A stretch of DNA of 10,568 nucleotides, taken from contig DASVWG010000056.1 of assembly GCA_036389695.1 (NCBI GenBank), forward strand, positions 1 to 10,568, written 5' to 3'. A model generated the notes under the pieces. It worked only from the letters and a program-made list of their open reading frames with translations. It was not told the DNA's origin and made no database searches. Within the stretch, counting starts at the first letter, position 1, and each line of letters starts with the position of its first letter. Shown here one piece after another: positions 1-7,829 of the stretch. Made by a program: the position numbers and the translations under genes. The stretch is from JALZHR01 sp036389695. GTDB taxonomy: Bacteria; Acidobacteriota; Blastocatellia; Pyrinomonadales; Pyrinomonadaceae.

Positions 1-2592
1 CGCCGGTTGGTTTATGTTGTTGACCGCCGCGTTATTGTTGACCAAGCAACAGATGAAGCTCAAAAGATATTGTGTCGTTTGAAAGAGTTAAAAGATTCGG
101 AGGACGAAGATTTAAGAAAAATCTTTTCAGTTCTCCAAAAATCGTCATTTTTGGTTGAATCCCAAAACGATGTAACTAGCTCCGAAAGGGAAAATGCAAA
201 TGTCATCGCACTTTCAACCTTGCGCGGCGAATACGCCGACAACCGCGAATGGTGTCTCGACCCGTCGCGCCCGGCAATCATTGTCGGCACTATTGATATG
301 ATTGGCAGCCGCCTGCTTTTTTCAGCTTACGGAGGTGTGGGCGAATCTTACAAAGCGTTGCAAGCTGGATTATTAGGACAAGACACCTTAGTCGTTATTG
401 ATGAAGCGCATCTTTCGCCCGCTTTTATGCAAACGCTTCGCGCCATTCATCCATTCGTTAATCGGAAAGATAAAAATACAATCAAGCCCTTTAACATAAT
501 GTCGCTCTCGGCAACGCTGGAAAAAGAGGACGGAGATAAACCCAGTGAGACATTCGTTCTTGAAAAAGATGCTCCCGAAGATTTGACCAATGAAGTTGCT
601 GCGCTACGGTTGAATGCTGAAAAGAAAATTGAATGGAAAAGTTTCCAAGTCGGCGAAGATGTTTTGAAAAGCAAAAAGGCACAGCAACAATTGCGCGAAA
701 TACAAGCCAAAGAAATGGCGAGCGTCGCTGCGCAGTATAAAGATTTGCCCGTTTCGGTTTTAGTTTTTGGGAAGACGGTCGATTTGGTTAAGAAAATTAA
801 AGACGAATTGATTGCGTCGCAAGACATTGACAAAAACCAAGTGTTGCTGATGGTCGGAGGAATGCGTGGCTATGAACGCGACCAACTGGTTGGGAATCCG
901 GTTTTTCAAATGTTCGCGCCGAAACCGAATCGACCACAGCAGGACAAATCTTATTTTCTCGTCGCGACATCGTGCGCTGAAGTCGGTGTGAATCTCGATG
1001 CAGATTTCGCCGTCTGCGATTTAACCTCAGCAGACAGTTTCATTCAGCGTCTTGGTCGAGTCAATCGTTTCGGCGAAAGTTCGTCAGTCGTTACTATTGT
1101 TTTCAACGATGATTTAAGCCTACAAACTGAACAAGCAATTGAAACTCTGAAAACCCTGCGGCAGAGCGAAAACGGAAACAGCTTAAATGCCTCCCCGCTT
1201 GCTCTGCGGCAAATCAAATTCGACGAAAGCCTTTGCTATCCGCCGAAGCCTGTTTGCCCGCCGCTCGATTCGGCGCGAATTGATGATTGGTCAATGACTT
1301 CGCTCAAGCAGAACGAGTTTCCGCGTTCGCTCGTTTCCTATTGGCTACGCGGCGTAACCAAAAACACAGTGCCGGAAACTTCGCTTTGTTGGCGAGCCTA
1401 TTTGTCGCTAGAAAGTACGGACAGACGCAAAATCGTCACGGTCAAAACCGTGCGCGTCAAAAGCCGCGAGTGCGCCCGCGAATCAACTCACCGCGCCGAA
1501 GCGACGATTAAAGCGATAGCCGAAAAATTCCCCGAACATCGCGCTGTCGTCATAACTTCTGACGGCGATTATAAAGTTCGCTCACTCGGAGAACTGAATG
1601 ATAACCCCGATTTGTATGCTGAATTGATGTTCGCAACTGTCGTCTTACCATGTGAAGCCGGGGGCTTGGAAAACGGAATAGCGGTTGAAGTTTTGCCGAA
1701 AGATACCGCACCTGTCACAGATGTTGTTGACGCAGATGAATGGATACGCGTTGTGCTAACCGAAACCGAAGAGGCTACGACCGCCAAAATCATTAATGGC
1801 GAATCGAAAACTTATGATGGGAGAAAAATTGAAGAAGCAATTCGCCATATTACTCAGAGCGAAAACAAACGCTGCGTCAAACAAATCGTCATCAGTTCAG
1901 CCGCCGAATCCGAAGAGGAGAAAGATGCCGAAAAACCGAAAAAACAAGTTTTAGCTTATTTCATTAACCGCAAATCGCCCGACCGCTTTTTGCCGAGTGA
2001 AGGCGAGATGGATGATGAAACCGCTTCGCTCGCTTTCGGTCAAATCGAACGCGAACAAATAGAACTCGAAAAACACAACGCAGACGTTTCAAATTTTGCC
2101 AGACGCTTGGCGGCAAAACTTTTCTTGAGCGCGGAATTTTCGGAAGCATTGGAAATCGCTGGAAGTTGGCACGACAAAGGGAAAGCGCGCGAATGCTGGC
2201 AAAAGGCTGTCGGGAATTTTGCTTTCCCCGAAAAAATTCTCGCCAAATCGAATCAGACTTGGTTCAATCACAAATTAAACGATTACTATCGCCACGAATT
2301 CGGCTCGCTGATTGAAGCCGAAGAGAGCGAAGAATTGAATGAGCATCCGAACCGCGATTTGATTTTGCATCTGATAGCGACGCATCACGGCTACGCCCGC
2401 CCGCATTTTCCAGCGCGAGCTTTTGATAAAGACAATCCGACCCGGCTCAATCAGGAAACTGCCGAACGAGCAATGCGGCGTTTTGCCGATTTGCAGACAA
2501 AATACGGTTGGTGGCAACTCGCCTATCTGGAAGCAGTTCTGAAAGCTGCCGATGCACTGGCTTCAAGGGCAGAAGCAAGAGGTGAAATATGA
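1..2592 (+). CDS. cas3: Cas3 helicase-nuclease, type I-G, 5' end cut off by window edge
   Basis: This is the nuclease-helicase that a type I interference complex recruits to unwind and degrade target DNA. The frame is open from base 1, so the true start lies upstream. The visible protein begins at RRLVYVVDRR, a motif Ia region, so the Walker A motif is missing only because of the window edge. Later superfamily 2 motifs are present: DEAH (nt 400-411), SAT in the context LSAT (near nt 510), ATSCAEVGVNLDAD (near nt 960-1010), and QRLGRVNRFG (nt 1045-1074). An acidic/lysine linker (about nt 1900-1950) leads into a C-terminal HD nuclease domain: HD in SWHDKGKA (nt 2170-2175), a following His in RHEFGSL (nt 2293), HH in ATHHGYARP (nt 2383-2388), and Asp in KAADALA (nt 2551). 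Helicase first and HD last is the order known for I-U/I-G Cas3; most other Cas3 proteins have HD first. The stop overlaps the next start by 4 nt (ATGA). No frameshift was seen. Confidence 0.96.
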   Translation, partial: RRLVYVVDRRVIVDQATDEAQKILCRLKELKDSEDEDLRKIFSVLQKSSFLVESQNDVTSSERENANVIALSTLRGEYADNREWCLDPSRPAIIVGTIDMIGSRLLFSAYGGVGESYKALQAGLLGQDTLVVIDEAHLSPAFMQTLRAIHPFVNRKDKNTIKPFNIMSLSATLEKEDGDKPSETFVLEKDAPEDLTNEVAALRLNAEKKIEWKSFQVGEDVLKSKKAQQQLREIQAKEMASVAAQYKDLPVSVLVFGKTVDLVKKIKDELIASQDIDKNQVLLMVGGMRGYERDQLVGNPVFQMFAPKPNRPQQDKSYFLVATSCAEVGVNLDADFAVCDLTSADSFIQRLGRVNRFGESSSVVTIVFNDDLSLQTEQAIETLKTLRQSENGNSLNASPLALRQIKFDESLCYPPKPVCPPLDSARIDDWSMTSLKQNEFPRSLVSYWLRGVTKNTVPETSLCWRAYLSLESTDRRKIVTVKTVRVKSRECARESTHRAEATIKAIAEKFPEHRAVVITSDGDYKVRSLGELNDNPDLYAELMFATVVLPCEAGGLENGIAVEVLPKDTAPVTDVVDADEWIRVVLTETEEATTAKIINGESKTYDGRKIEEAIRHITQSENKRCVKQIVISSAAESEEEKDAEKPKKQVLAYFINRKSPDRFLPSEGEMDDETASLAFGQIEREQIELEKHNADVSNFARRLAAKLFLSAEFSEALEIAGSWHDKGKARECWQKAVGNFAFPEKILAKSNQTWFNHKLNDYYRHEFGSLIEAEESEELNEHPNRDLILHLIATHHGYARPHFPARAFDKDNPTRLNQETAERAMRRFADLQTKYGWWQLAYLEAVLKAADALASRAEARGEI

Positions 2593-3434
2593 ACGAACGG
2601 CGCGAAATAAAAATCGAAGTTAATGCCAGCAATCCGGTTGAATATCTGGCGTGTTGCGGCATTTTTGAAGTCGGCTCTCGCTTTGACGAAACTGCTCTGG
2701 CGCATTGGCAAGCTGAAGGCGCAACCAATTTCGTTTTGGACACGGTTTTGAGCGAGGTGGAATTATTAAAAATCATTCTTCCGACTTTAAATGATTGGGA
2801 AAAATGGAAAGTTGTCAGAAATGACGAAGACGAAGTCATCCGCCTCGAAGCGACGTTTTCAAAAAATGAGACGGAAACTAGCAGAATCGTTCTCGATTGG
2901 TGGTATGAATCGCTGACTCGCGACGGCGAGATAAACAAAAGCGGCTGGAAGATGTATGCCGGACAACAAAAGGCGGAAAAAATCACCCTCGATATGATTC
3001 AAAAATGCCAGAAGCTGACCTGCGAAAATATTGCCGACGTTTTACGCCAAACGAGCAAAGTCAGCGGCAGCTTCGGGTTTGACCCAGGGGCTTCGCGTAA
3101 CGCTCTGGACGTTGGTTATTCGCCAAATGATTTGAATTTGCCCGTCGTTACGAATCCGTTTTCGCAAATGCTGGCTATGTTCGGAGCGCAAAACTTTTTC
3201 CCTACTCGAACCAATCAAAAAAATGACATCGCTTCAAGTCGCGGCTGGAAGAAGGAAAATAAAAGATGGTTTTTCGATTACGCTTTATGGCTTGTGCCAG
3301 CACCAATTATACTAGCGCGAAATCTAGCGTGCGGCGCGGTTGATTTCGCGCCGGACAAAATTTTGAAATATCGAAGCCCGCGTGCTTCGCGTGACAAATA
3401 CTCGAATTTAACTTTAGCTTTTCCGACAAACTGA
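2589..3434 (+). CDS. csx14: Cas8-like subunit of the type I-G complex (Csx14/GSU0052- or Csb3-type)
   Basis: This is a probable structural subunit of the interference complex, in the position between cas3 and csb1 where I-U/I-G loci carry their Cas8-type gene. The N-terminus has the pattern N-P-x-E-Y-L-A-C-C-G-I-F-E (residues 15-27), which I associate with the Csx14/Csb3 families. Further on are LDWW (102-105), KMYAGQQ (121-127), GSFGFDPG (160-167), LDVGYSPNDL (173-182) and YALWLVPAPIILAR (231-244), a series I recall from Csx14 (GSU0052). The match is from memory of family patterns, so Csx14 versus Csb3 is not settled. At 281 residues it is short for a Cas8 large subunit and unlike the much longer Csx17/Cas8g. 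It has no catalytic motif. An AGGTG ribosome binding site (about nt 2580-2584) sits inside the end of cas3, and translation is probably coupled through the ATGA overlap. Confidence 0.75.
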   Translation: MNERREIKIEVNASNPVEYLACCGIFEVGSRFDETALAHWQAEGATNFVLDTVLSEVELLKIILPTLNDWEKWKVVRNDEDEVIRLEATFSKNETETSRIVLDWWYESLTRDGEINKSGWKMYAGQQKAEKITLDMIQKCQKLTCENIADVLRQTSKVSGSFGFDPGASRNALDVGYSPNDLNLPVVTNPFSQMLAMFGAQNFFPTRTNQKNDIASSRGWKKENKRWFFDYALWLVPAPIILARNLACGAVDFAPDKILKYRSPRASRDKYSNLTLAFPTN

Positions 3435-3449
3435 ATGAGGTAAAAAATT

Positions 3450-4568
3450 ATGAGCAACGCAACGCTTGATATGCACGACGAATTTATCCAAACAACCGAT
3501 TGGCTTTCCGAAACGGAAATGCCTGTCGCCCTTGTTTTAACCGAAACTCTCGAACCGGCTTTGGGCAAAGAATCCGAAATTTTCCCGCCGACTTTTGCTA
3601 AAGACGGTAATGCGAAACACCCGTATAACATTGACGAACTCAGGACGGACATTGCGCCTTCAGCGGCGACCGGCAATGAAATCGTCAACACTTGTTTGAT
3701 AGACAGCATCGGCTCGCAGGCAAACCGGATGGAAACCTGTTTTAAGACACCGCCGCTTTCGCGTCTTGTGCCGCAAATTACGGTCGTCGCCAAAAATCAA
3801 AGAGCAAATCTGCTCGACATTGGGCATCGCATAGCAGACGCCGCTGTGCGTTTTTCCGAACTCGAAGCCGAAGCTCAAACCGCAATCGTCAATCTCGAAA
3901 AAAACGGTAACGCACTCGAATTAGCGCGTCTCGCGCCAACTTCGCTGGTTTTCGGCTTTTGGGATTCGCGCGAGACGCAATTCAAGTTCGGCAGAATTTT
4001 GTCCTCCGTCATTCGCGCCACAAACGTCAACTATGTTACGCGTTCGGCACAGTTCGATGCAGTTTTCGACGCAAAACAGATGTTTGACGAAAAAGAATAC
4101 AAGGAGTACGGAACAGGCAACAACAATCCGCTTTCGGCTTTTGGCTTACAGGATGCTCCGGCAGTCGGAACGCACGGTGGCGTGCGCGTTTTTGGCGAAA
4201 TCAAGCGGCGGACGCAAATCAATTTAGTTGGTCTTCGCGCTCTGGCTGTAACTGATGAAAGTGGCGAAGTCAACGAGGCAGAAACATTGAAACTACGCCG
4301 TTATTTGCTCGGTTTGGCTTTAGTCGCCGCTCGCTGTCAAACGAATTACAATTTGCGCGAAGGCTGCCTGTTAGTGCAAGCCTCGGAAGAGTCACAAGCG
4401 GTGTATTCTGATGGGAAACGGGCAAATTTTGATTGGGATTTGTCTTCTGTTTTAGACTTCGCGCAAGCCGCCGCGCAGGATTTCAGCGTGAATTTTGAGC
4501 GTCGTGAGATTCAATTTGAAGTGCCGAAACTTAAAGCCAAACTCGAAACTGCGAAAAAGAAAAAGTAG
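3450..4568 (+). CDS. csb1: Csb1, the Cas7 backbone subunit of type I-G
   Basis: Csb1 (GSU0053 family) is the Cas7 protein that polymerises along the crRNA spacer to form the backbone of the complex. Family signatures are clear: FPPTFA (45-50), a long conserved block CLIDSIGSQANRME (82-95), LLDIGHRIADA (121-131), LAPTSLVFGFWDSRETQFKFGR (161-182) and VTRSAQF (196-202). The 372-residue length is normal for the family. The last dozen residues are lysine-rich (KLKAKLETAKKKK) and could touch nucleic acid, which is inference only. The chosen ATG has GAGG nine bases upstream (3437-3440) and follows the csx14-like stop by 15 nt. The gene is part of the same operon as cas3 and csb2. Confidence 0.95.
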   Translation: MSNATLDMHDEFIQTTDWLSETEMPVALVLTETLEPALGKESEIFPPTFAKDGNAKHPYNIDELRTDIAPSAATGNEIVNTCLIDSIGSQANRMETCFKTPPLSRLVPQITVVAKNQRANLLDIGHRIADAAVRFSELEAEAQTAIVNLEKNGNALELARLAPTSLVFGFWDSRETQFKFGRILSSVIRATNVNYVTRSAQFDAVFDAKQMFDEKEYKEYGTGNNNPLSAFGLQDAPAVGTHGGVRVFGEIKRRTQINLVGLRALAVTDESGEVNEAETLKLRRYLLGLALVAARCQTNYNLREGCLLVQASEESQAVYSDGKRANFDWDLSSVLDFAQAAAQDFSVNFERREIQFEVPKLKAKLETAKKKK

Positions 4569-4582
4569 GCGAGGCTAAACTG

Positions 4583-6052
4583 ATGCAACTGATAATTAAA
4601 CTGAAATTTCCGTTTGGACGTTTTCACGGGCGCGAGTTCCCACCTTCGCCTTCCCGTCTTTTTCAGGCGCTGATTGCCGCAAGTCATCGCGGCGTTTATG
4701 AAAGACAAAACGTGGCAACGCGCGACGGTGCGATTGTATGGCTGGAAAAACTTTTACCGCCGCTGATTGAATCGCATCAATTTTCCGAATCCGGCAAAGG
4801 CGTAATTAATTATGTTCCGAACAATGATAATTCGTTCGCACATAATAAAACTGCCAAATCGTTGCAAGCTTTCGTCGCGCTCGAAGAAAGCAGCACGATT
4901 CGCTACATCTGGCAATTTTCAGATACGCAAGAAGATTACCGAAACGCTAAGGTAATTTGTAAAATGGCGCGGCTCGTAACATACCTCGGGCACGGGCAGG
5001 ACACGGTTTTCGTGCGAGGCGAGATTTCTGAAAACGAAACTCTCGAAACGGAAAACCCCGACCGGAAGCGTGTCATTTTTCGCCCGCAGGAAAAAGCCGG
5101 CGGCGATTGGACTGCGCCCAAGATGGGGGCGTTGGCGGTTTATCGAAAGCGCTATAAAAATTTTCTGCAAACGGGAAACGCACACAACATTTCGCTGTTG
5201 AACGTAACGCGGCAAGTTGATTACGTGCCGGACGACACGATTGATTTGACTTGTCCTTATGCGCTGTTTGAAATCCGACGGCTTGACGATGAAGAAAGAT
5301 TTTACAGTTTTGACGGGCGCGATTTGCGGCAGCCAGGCGCGATGGTCAGACATGCCGCTGTCGAGATTTTTTATCCATCGGACGGGAACGAGAGAAAAAT
5401 CAAAAAAGCTGTAAGATTCAAAAGAACCTATGGTGAGGATTTGATTTTGCGGAAAATTCTCGGACACGAGCTGAACTCGCAGGGTGAGAAAAAGGCAGTG
5501 AATGCCCCGCATCTAGCCTTTCTATCGCTTCCAAATTTATTTCCCGACGGGCGAGTACGCAGAGTTTTATTAGCGGGTTTCGGTTTTGACGCGACCGAAG
5601 AAGAATTATTTGCGGACACAGCCAAAAATCTAAACGGTGCGGAAATCAAAGACAATGGTCAACCAATTGCCCGTTTGATACGAATCGAAGAATCCGAAGA
5701 CGATAAATTTAAGTTTTTCAATCAGTTTTATGGTGTGTCAGCAAAAGTTTGGCGAAGTGCGACGCCAATCGTTTTGAGTGGCTTCAACAGACGAGGGCGT
5801 AAGCCAGAACAATTGCTGTATCGTGCTTTAAATCAAATTGGAATCGAAACTGAAGCCATCGAATCAGTCGCCGTTTTTCGCGCTCCAATTGTGCCGAAAA
5901 CTTTTCGCCCGATGGACTATCAAGTCGCCGACTATCTGAATGAAAATCCGCGTTATCATGCCGAAATAATTTTCAAACGTCCGGTGCGTGGCATACTAGT
6001 TATCGGTAGAGGCAGACACTCAGGATTCGGCTTGATGATGCCGATTGATTAA
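4583..6052 (+). CDS. csb2: Csb2, Cas5-Cas6 fusion subunit of type I-G
   Basis: Csb2 combines a Cas5-type half, which binds the crRNA 5' handle, with a Cas6-type half, which can cut the repeat RNA. The N-terminal half shows FPPSPSRLFQALIAASHRG (19-37), LPP (58-60), YVPNND (77-82) and RYIW (107-110), the Cas5-like part. The second half has YSFDGRDL then MVRHA (254-258), ILGHE (292-296), VRRVLLAGFGF (325-335), WRSATPIVLSG (390-400), RYHAEI (457-462) and a final glycine-rich loop GRGRHSGFG (475-483), typical of repeat-RNA-binding RAMP domains. The 489-residue length fits a complete fusion, so nothing appears missing despite the further Cas6-like gene downstream. The ATG has GAGG eight bases upstream (4571-4574). 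Candidate catalytic histidines include H294, H310 and H479; I cannot tell which is used, if any. Confidence 0.9.
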   Translation: MQLIIKLKFPFGRFHGREFPPSPSRLFQALIAASHRGVYERQNVATRDGAIVWLEKLLPPLIESHQFSESGKGVINYVPNNDNSFAHNKTAKSLQAFVALEESSTIRYIWQFSDTQEDYRNAKVICKMARLVTYLGHGQDTVFVRGEISENETLETENPDRKRVIFRPQEKAGGDWTAPKMGALAVYRKRYKNFLQTGNAHNISLLNVTRQVDYVPDDTIDLTCPYALFEIRRLDDEERFYSFDGRDLRQPGAMVRHAAVEIFYPSDGNERKIKKAVRFKRTYGEDLILRKILGHELNSQGEKKAVNAPHLAFLSLPNLFPDGRVRRVLLAGFGFDATEEELFADTAKNLNGAEIKDNGQPIARLIRIEESEDDKFKFFNQFYGVSAKVWRSATPIVLSGFNRRGRKPEQLLYRALNQIGIETEAIESVAVFRAPIVPKTFRPMDYQVADYLNENPRYHAEIIFKRPVRGILVIGRGRHSGFGLMMPID

Positions 6053-6055
6053 GAA

Positions 6056-6904
6056 ATGTTAACTGTAAAATCCAAAACAGAGTTTGTTGCAATGAGCTTT
6101 CCGATTAAACGGGAAACGAAACAAATTATGGTCGCGCGTTTCGCTTTGTCGGCTAATGTTTTGCCGCTGGTGACAAAAAGTTTGCCGTTTGCCGAATTAG
6201 CGCGTAGAAGTTTAATTAGAAGTCGCGGGTTCAATACCGGACATTCTGAGATTATCACTGGGAAAAAGGCTGATGGAACGCCGCTTTTGAATCATCAGCA
6301 CGCGCATTATCTGGCGACAGATGAAGACGGTGACGGGCATCTTGACCATTTGACGATTTTCGCGCCGCGCGGATTTGATAAGAGCGATGTCGCGGCGCTG
6401 GGCGAGATGAGTTCGATAAACTGGCGCGAAAGCCGGACGGGAGTTCGTCTTATTTTGACAGGTATGGGAAATGCTTCGTATTTTGCGGCAAGCGAAAAAC
6501 CAATTAGGCTGTTTCAAAAGGCGGCGAAGTTTCGCTCGGTGACGCCGTTTTCGTTGCCGTACTTCCCCACACGCGGGAGCGGAAAAGCGGCGCGTTTCAA
6601 AGACACTCCCGAAGGACAACTGCGGCGCGAGTTAAGAAAACGCGGCTTGGCTGAGCCGTCTAAGGTTACAGTGATTAAAGGTTTATTTGAGACGCTTAAG
6701 CCAATTGATAATATCAGCGAAGCCAGCGCGCGATTTCGCTGGCTCGAATTCACTCATAGGCGTTTTAACGGCACAACCGGAAACGGGTTGGCTGGATTTG
6801 AAATTGAATTTGCGCTGGAAGATTCGGAAAAACTCAATGTCCCGCTCACGCTCGGTTTCGGCTGTCATTTCGGCTTGGGTTTATTTTTGCCTGTAACTCA
6901 ATAA
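6056..6904 (+). CDS. Free-standing Cas6-like protein matching the C-terminal half of GSU0054-type Cas5-Cas6
   Basis: This is a 282-residue RAMP-like protein that I read as a second candidate repeat-RNA endonuclease or binding subunit. It resembles only the C-terminal half of the GSU0054 (Cas5-Cas6) family: VARFALSANVLPLVTKSLP (26-44), GKKADGTPLLNHQHAHYL (69-86), DEDGDGHLDHLT (89-100), SVTPF (161-165), LRRELRKRGL (189-198), and a terminal glycine-rich loop LGFGCHFGLGLF (266-277). The Cas5 half is absent. Histidines H80, H82, H84 and H271 are candidate active-site or metal residues. Residues 89-97 fit the calcium-loop pattern DxDxDGxLD. The ATG lies 3 nt after the csb2 stop with no clear ribosome binding site, suggesting coupled translation; an internal ATG at 6092 is an alternative start. 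It closes the interference operon. Alternatives are a remnant of a split GSU0054 gene or a structural Cas6-like subunit without cleavage. Confidence 0.8.
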   Translation: MLTVKSKTEFVAMSFPIKRETKQIMVARFALSANVLPLVTKSLPFAELARRSLIRSRGFNTGHSEIITGKKADGTPLLNHQHAHYLATDEDGDGHLDHLTIFAPRGFDKSDVAALGEMSSINWRESRTGVRLILTGMGNASYFAASEKPIRLFQKAAKFRSVTPFSLPYFPTRGSGKAARFKDTPEGQLRRELRKRGLAEPSKVTVIKGLFETLKPIDNISEASARFRWLEFTHRRFNGTTGNGLAGFEIEFALEDSEKLNVPLTLGFGCHFGLGLFLPVTQ

Positions 6905-6979
6905 TTCCTTTAGATAGCACGAAAATTACTCCTTCCAAATTTCTTTTCGCTTGGTTTTCATTTCTTTTTCCGTTTTTTC

Positions 6980-7014
6980 TTTTCGGCTGACATTTATTTA
7001 TTGTCAGCCGAAAA
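6980..7014. other. Perfect 13-bp inverted repeat between the interference and adaptation modules
   Basis: The arms are 6980-6992 (TTTTCGGCTGACA) and 7002-7014 (TGTCAGCCGAAAA), an exact inverted repeat with a 9-nt AT loop. It sits in the 179-nt gap that separates the two gene blocks. It is not a standard intrinsic terminator: on both strands the 3' arm ends in an A-tract rather than a U-tract. Poly-pyrimidine sequence precedes it (6961-6980), and a small CGGCA/TGCCG hairpin (7021-7033) and a T6 run (7052-7057) follow it. It could attenuate or end the upstream transcript, protect an mRNA end, or bind a dimeric regulator of the adaptation operon. The rest of the gap (6905-7083) holds no gene that I can see. 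Confidence 0.6.
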
Positions 7015-7083
7015 ATTTATCGGCATTTTGCCGCCTCGGCGTCGCCTAGACTTTTTTGACGAATAGAAAACTTTTCAAAAATT

Positions 7084-7824
7084 ATGAAACGAATATTTAT
7101 TGACATCGAGACTTTGCCGGTAGTTGAAGAAAATCGTGATTTTATCGAGAGCAAGCTGCAAAAAATTCTCGTTCGTAAAGGCGAAGATTTCAGCGAAACT
7201 GTGTTTCGACGCAGAGCCGAAATCGCTTTTCAGAATACGGCTTTGCACGGGAGTTTAGGAAGACTTTTATGTATCGGTTTGGCGATTGACTCAAACGGGA
7301 AAGCCGAAAAGCCCTGCGTTTGCGGGCAGGATAAAAACACGGGCGAATTTCATCTGGACGAAGCGAAAACGCTGATGCAATTCTGGAATCACCTAGACAG
7401 AATCGAATTTGATGCAAGCCGCGATTTAATCGTCGGACATAATATTCTGGGCTTCGATTTACCGTTTCTTTATCATCGCTCAATGATTTGCGGCGTCAGA
7501 CCTTCGCGACAGATTTTGAACGGCAAGCCGTGGGAAATTGCGGAAGCTGTCTATGACACGATGGACAGATGGCAGATGGGCAAATATTACGAAAAAGTCG
7601 GTTTGGAAGAATTGGCGCTGGCTTTCGGGCTGGATTGTCCGAAAAAAGGCGCGGTTCACGGCGAAAATCTGCTTGAATCACTTCAAAACGGAAAACACAA
7701 GGAAATCCGCGAATATTGTTTAAAGGACGTGCTTTGCGTGCGTGCTCTCTACTATAAAATGACGTTTCAGACAATGCCGGAATTTCCTACTGAAAAACCG
7801 ATTGAACTCGCGCTCGGCGCTTAA
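7084..7824 (+). CDS. DEDDy-type 3'-5' exonuclease heading the adaptation operon
   Basis: This is a predicted 3'-5' exonuclease of the DnaQ-like (DEDD) fold, resembling the family related to the PolB proofreading domain. All motifs are visible: Exo I FIDIET with D7 and E9; Exo II IVGHNILGFDLPFL with N120 and D125; Exo III REYCLKDV with Y211 and D215, the Y-x-x-x-D spacing of the DEDDy subgroup. LEELALAFGL (174-183) is the usual helix before Exo III. The length of 246 residues leaves room for the nuclease domain alone. It lies 5 nt before cas4-cas1 and behind the hairpin gap, so it is probably co-transcribed with the adaptation genes. DnaQ-like nucleases are known to trim prespacers in some systems, including natural Cas2-DnaQ fusions, so a trimming role is a reasonable inference. 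No ribosome binding site is evident before the ATG. Confidence 0.9.
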   Translation: MKRIFIDIETLPVVEENRDFIESKLQKILVRKGEDFSETVFRRRAEIAFQNTALHGSLGRLLCIGLAIDSNGKAEKPCVCGQDKNTGEFHLDEAKTLMQFWNHLDRIEFDASRDLIVGHNILGFDLPFLYHRSMICGVRPSRQILNGKPWEIAEAVYDTMDRWQMGKYYEKVGLEELALAFGLDCPKKGAVHGENLLESLQNGKHKEIREYCLKDVLCVRALYYKMTFQTMPEFPTEKPIELALGA

Positions 7825-7829
7825 AAATT

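Noticed and set aside
4583..6904. csb2 and the following gene as one gene broken by a frameshift or stop
   Set aside because: Csb2 ends with its own complete glycine-rich C-terminal loop, and the next protein restarts with a different family's domain, so they are two genes.
7021..7057. Small hairpins (CGGCA/TGCCG and others) followed by T6 as an intrinsic terminator
   Set aside because: The stems are 5 bp or shorter, and the T-run is not directly after a stem; too weak to call.
7056..7084. TTGACG with a possible AATTAT -10 just before the exonuclease gene
   Set aside because: The -10 would overlap the start codon and place the transcript start inside the gene; not convincing as its promoter.
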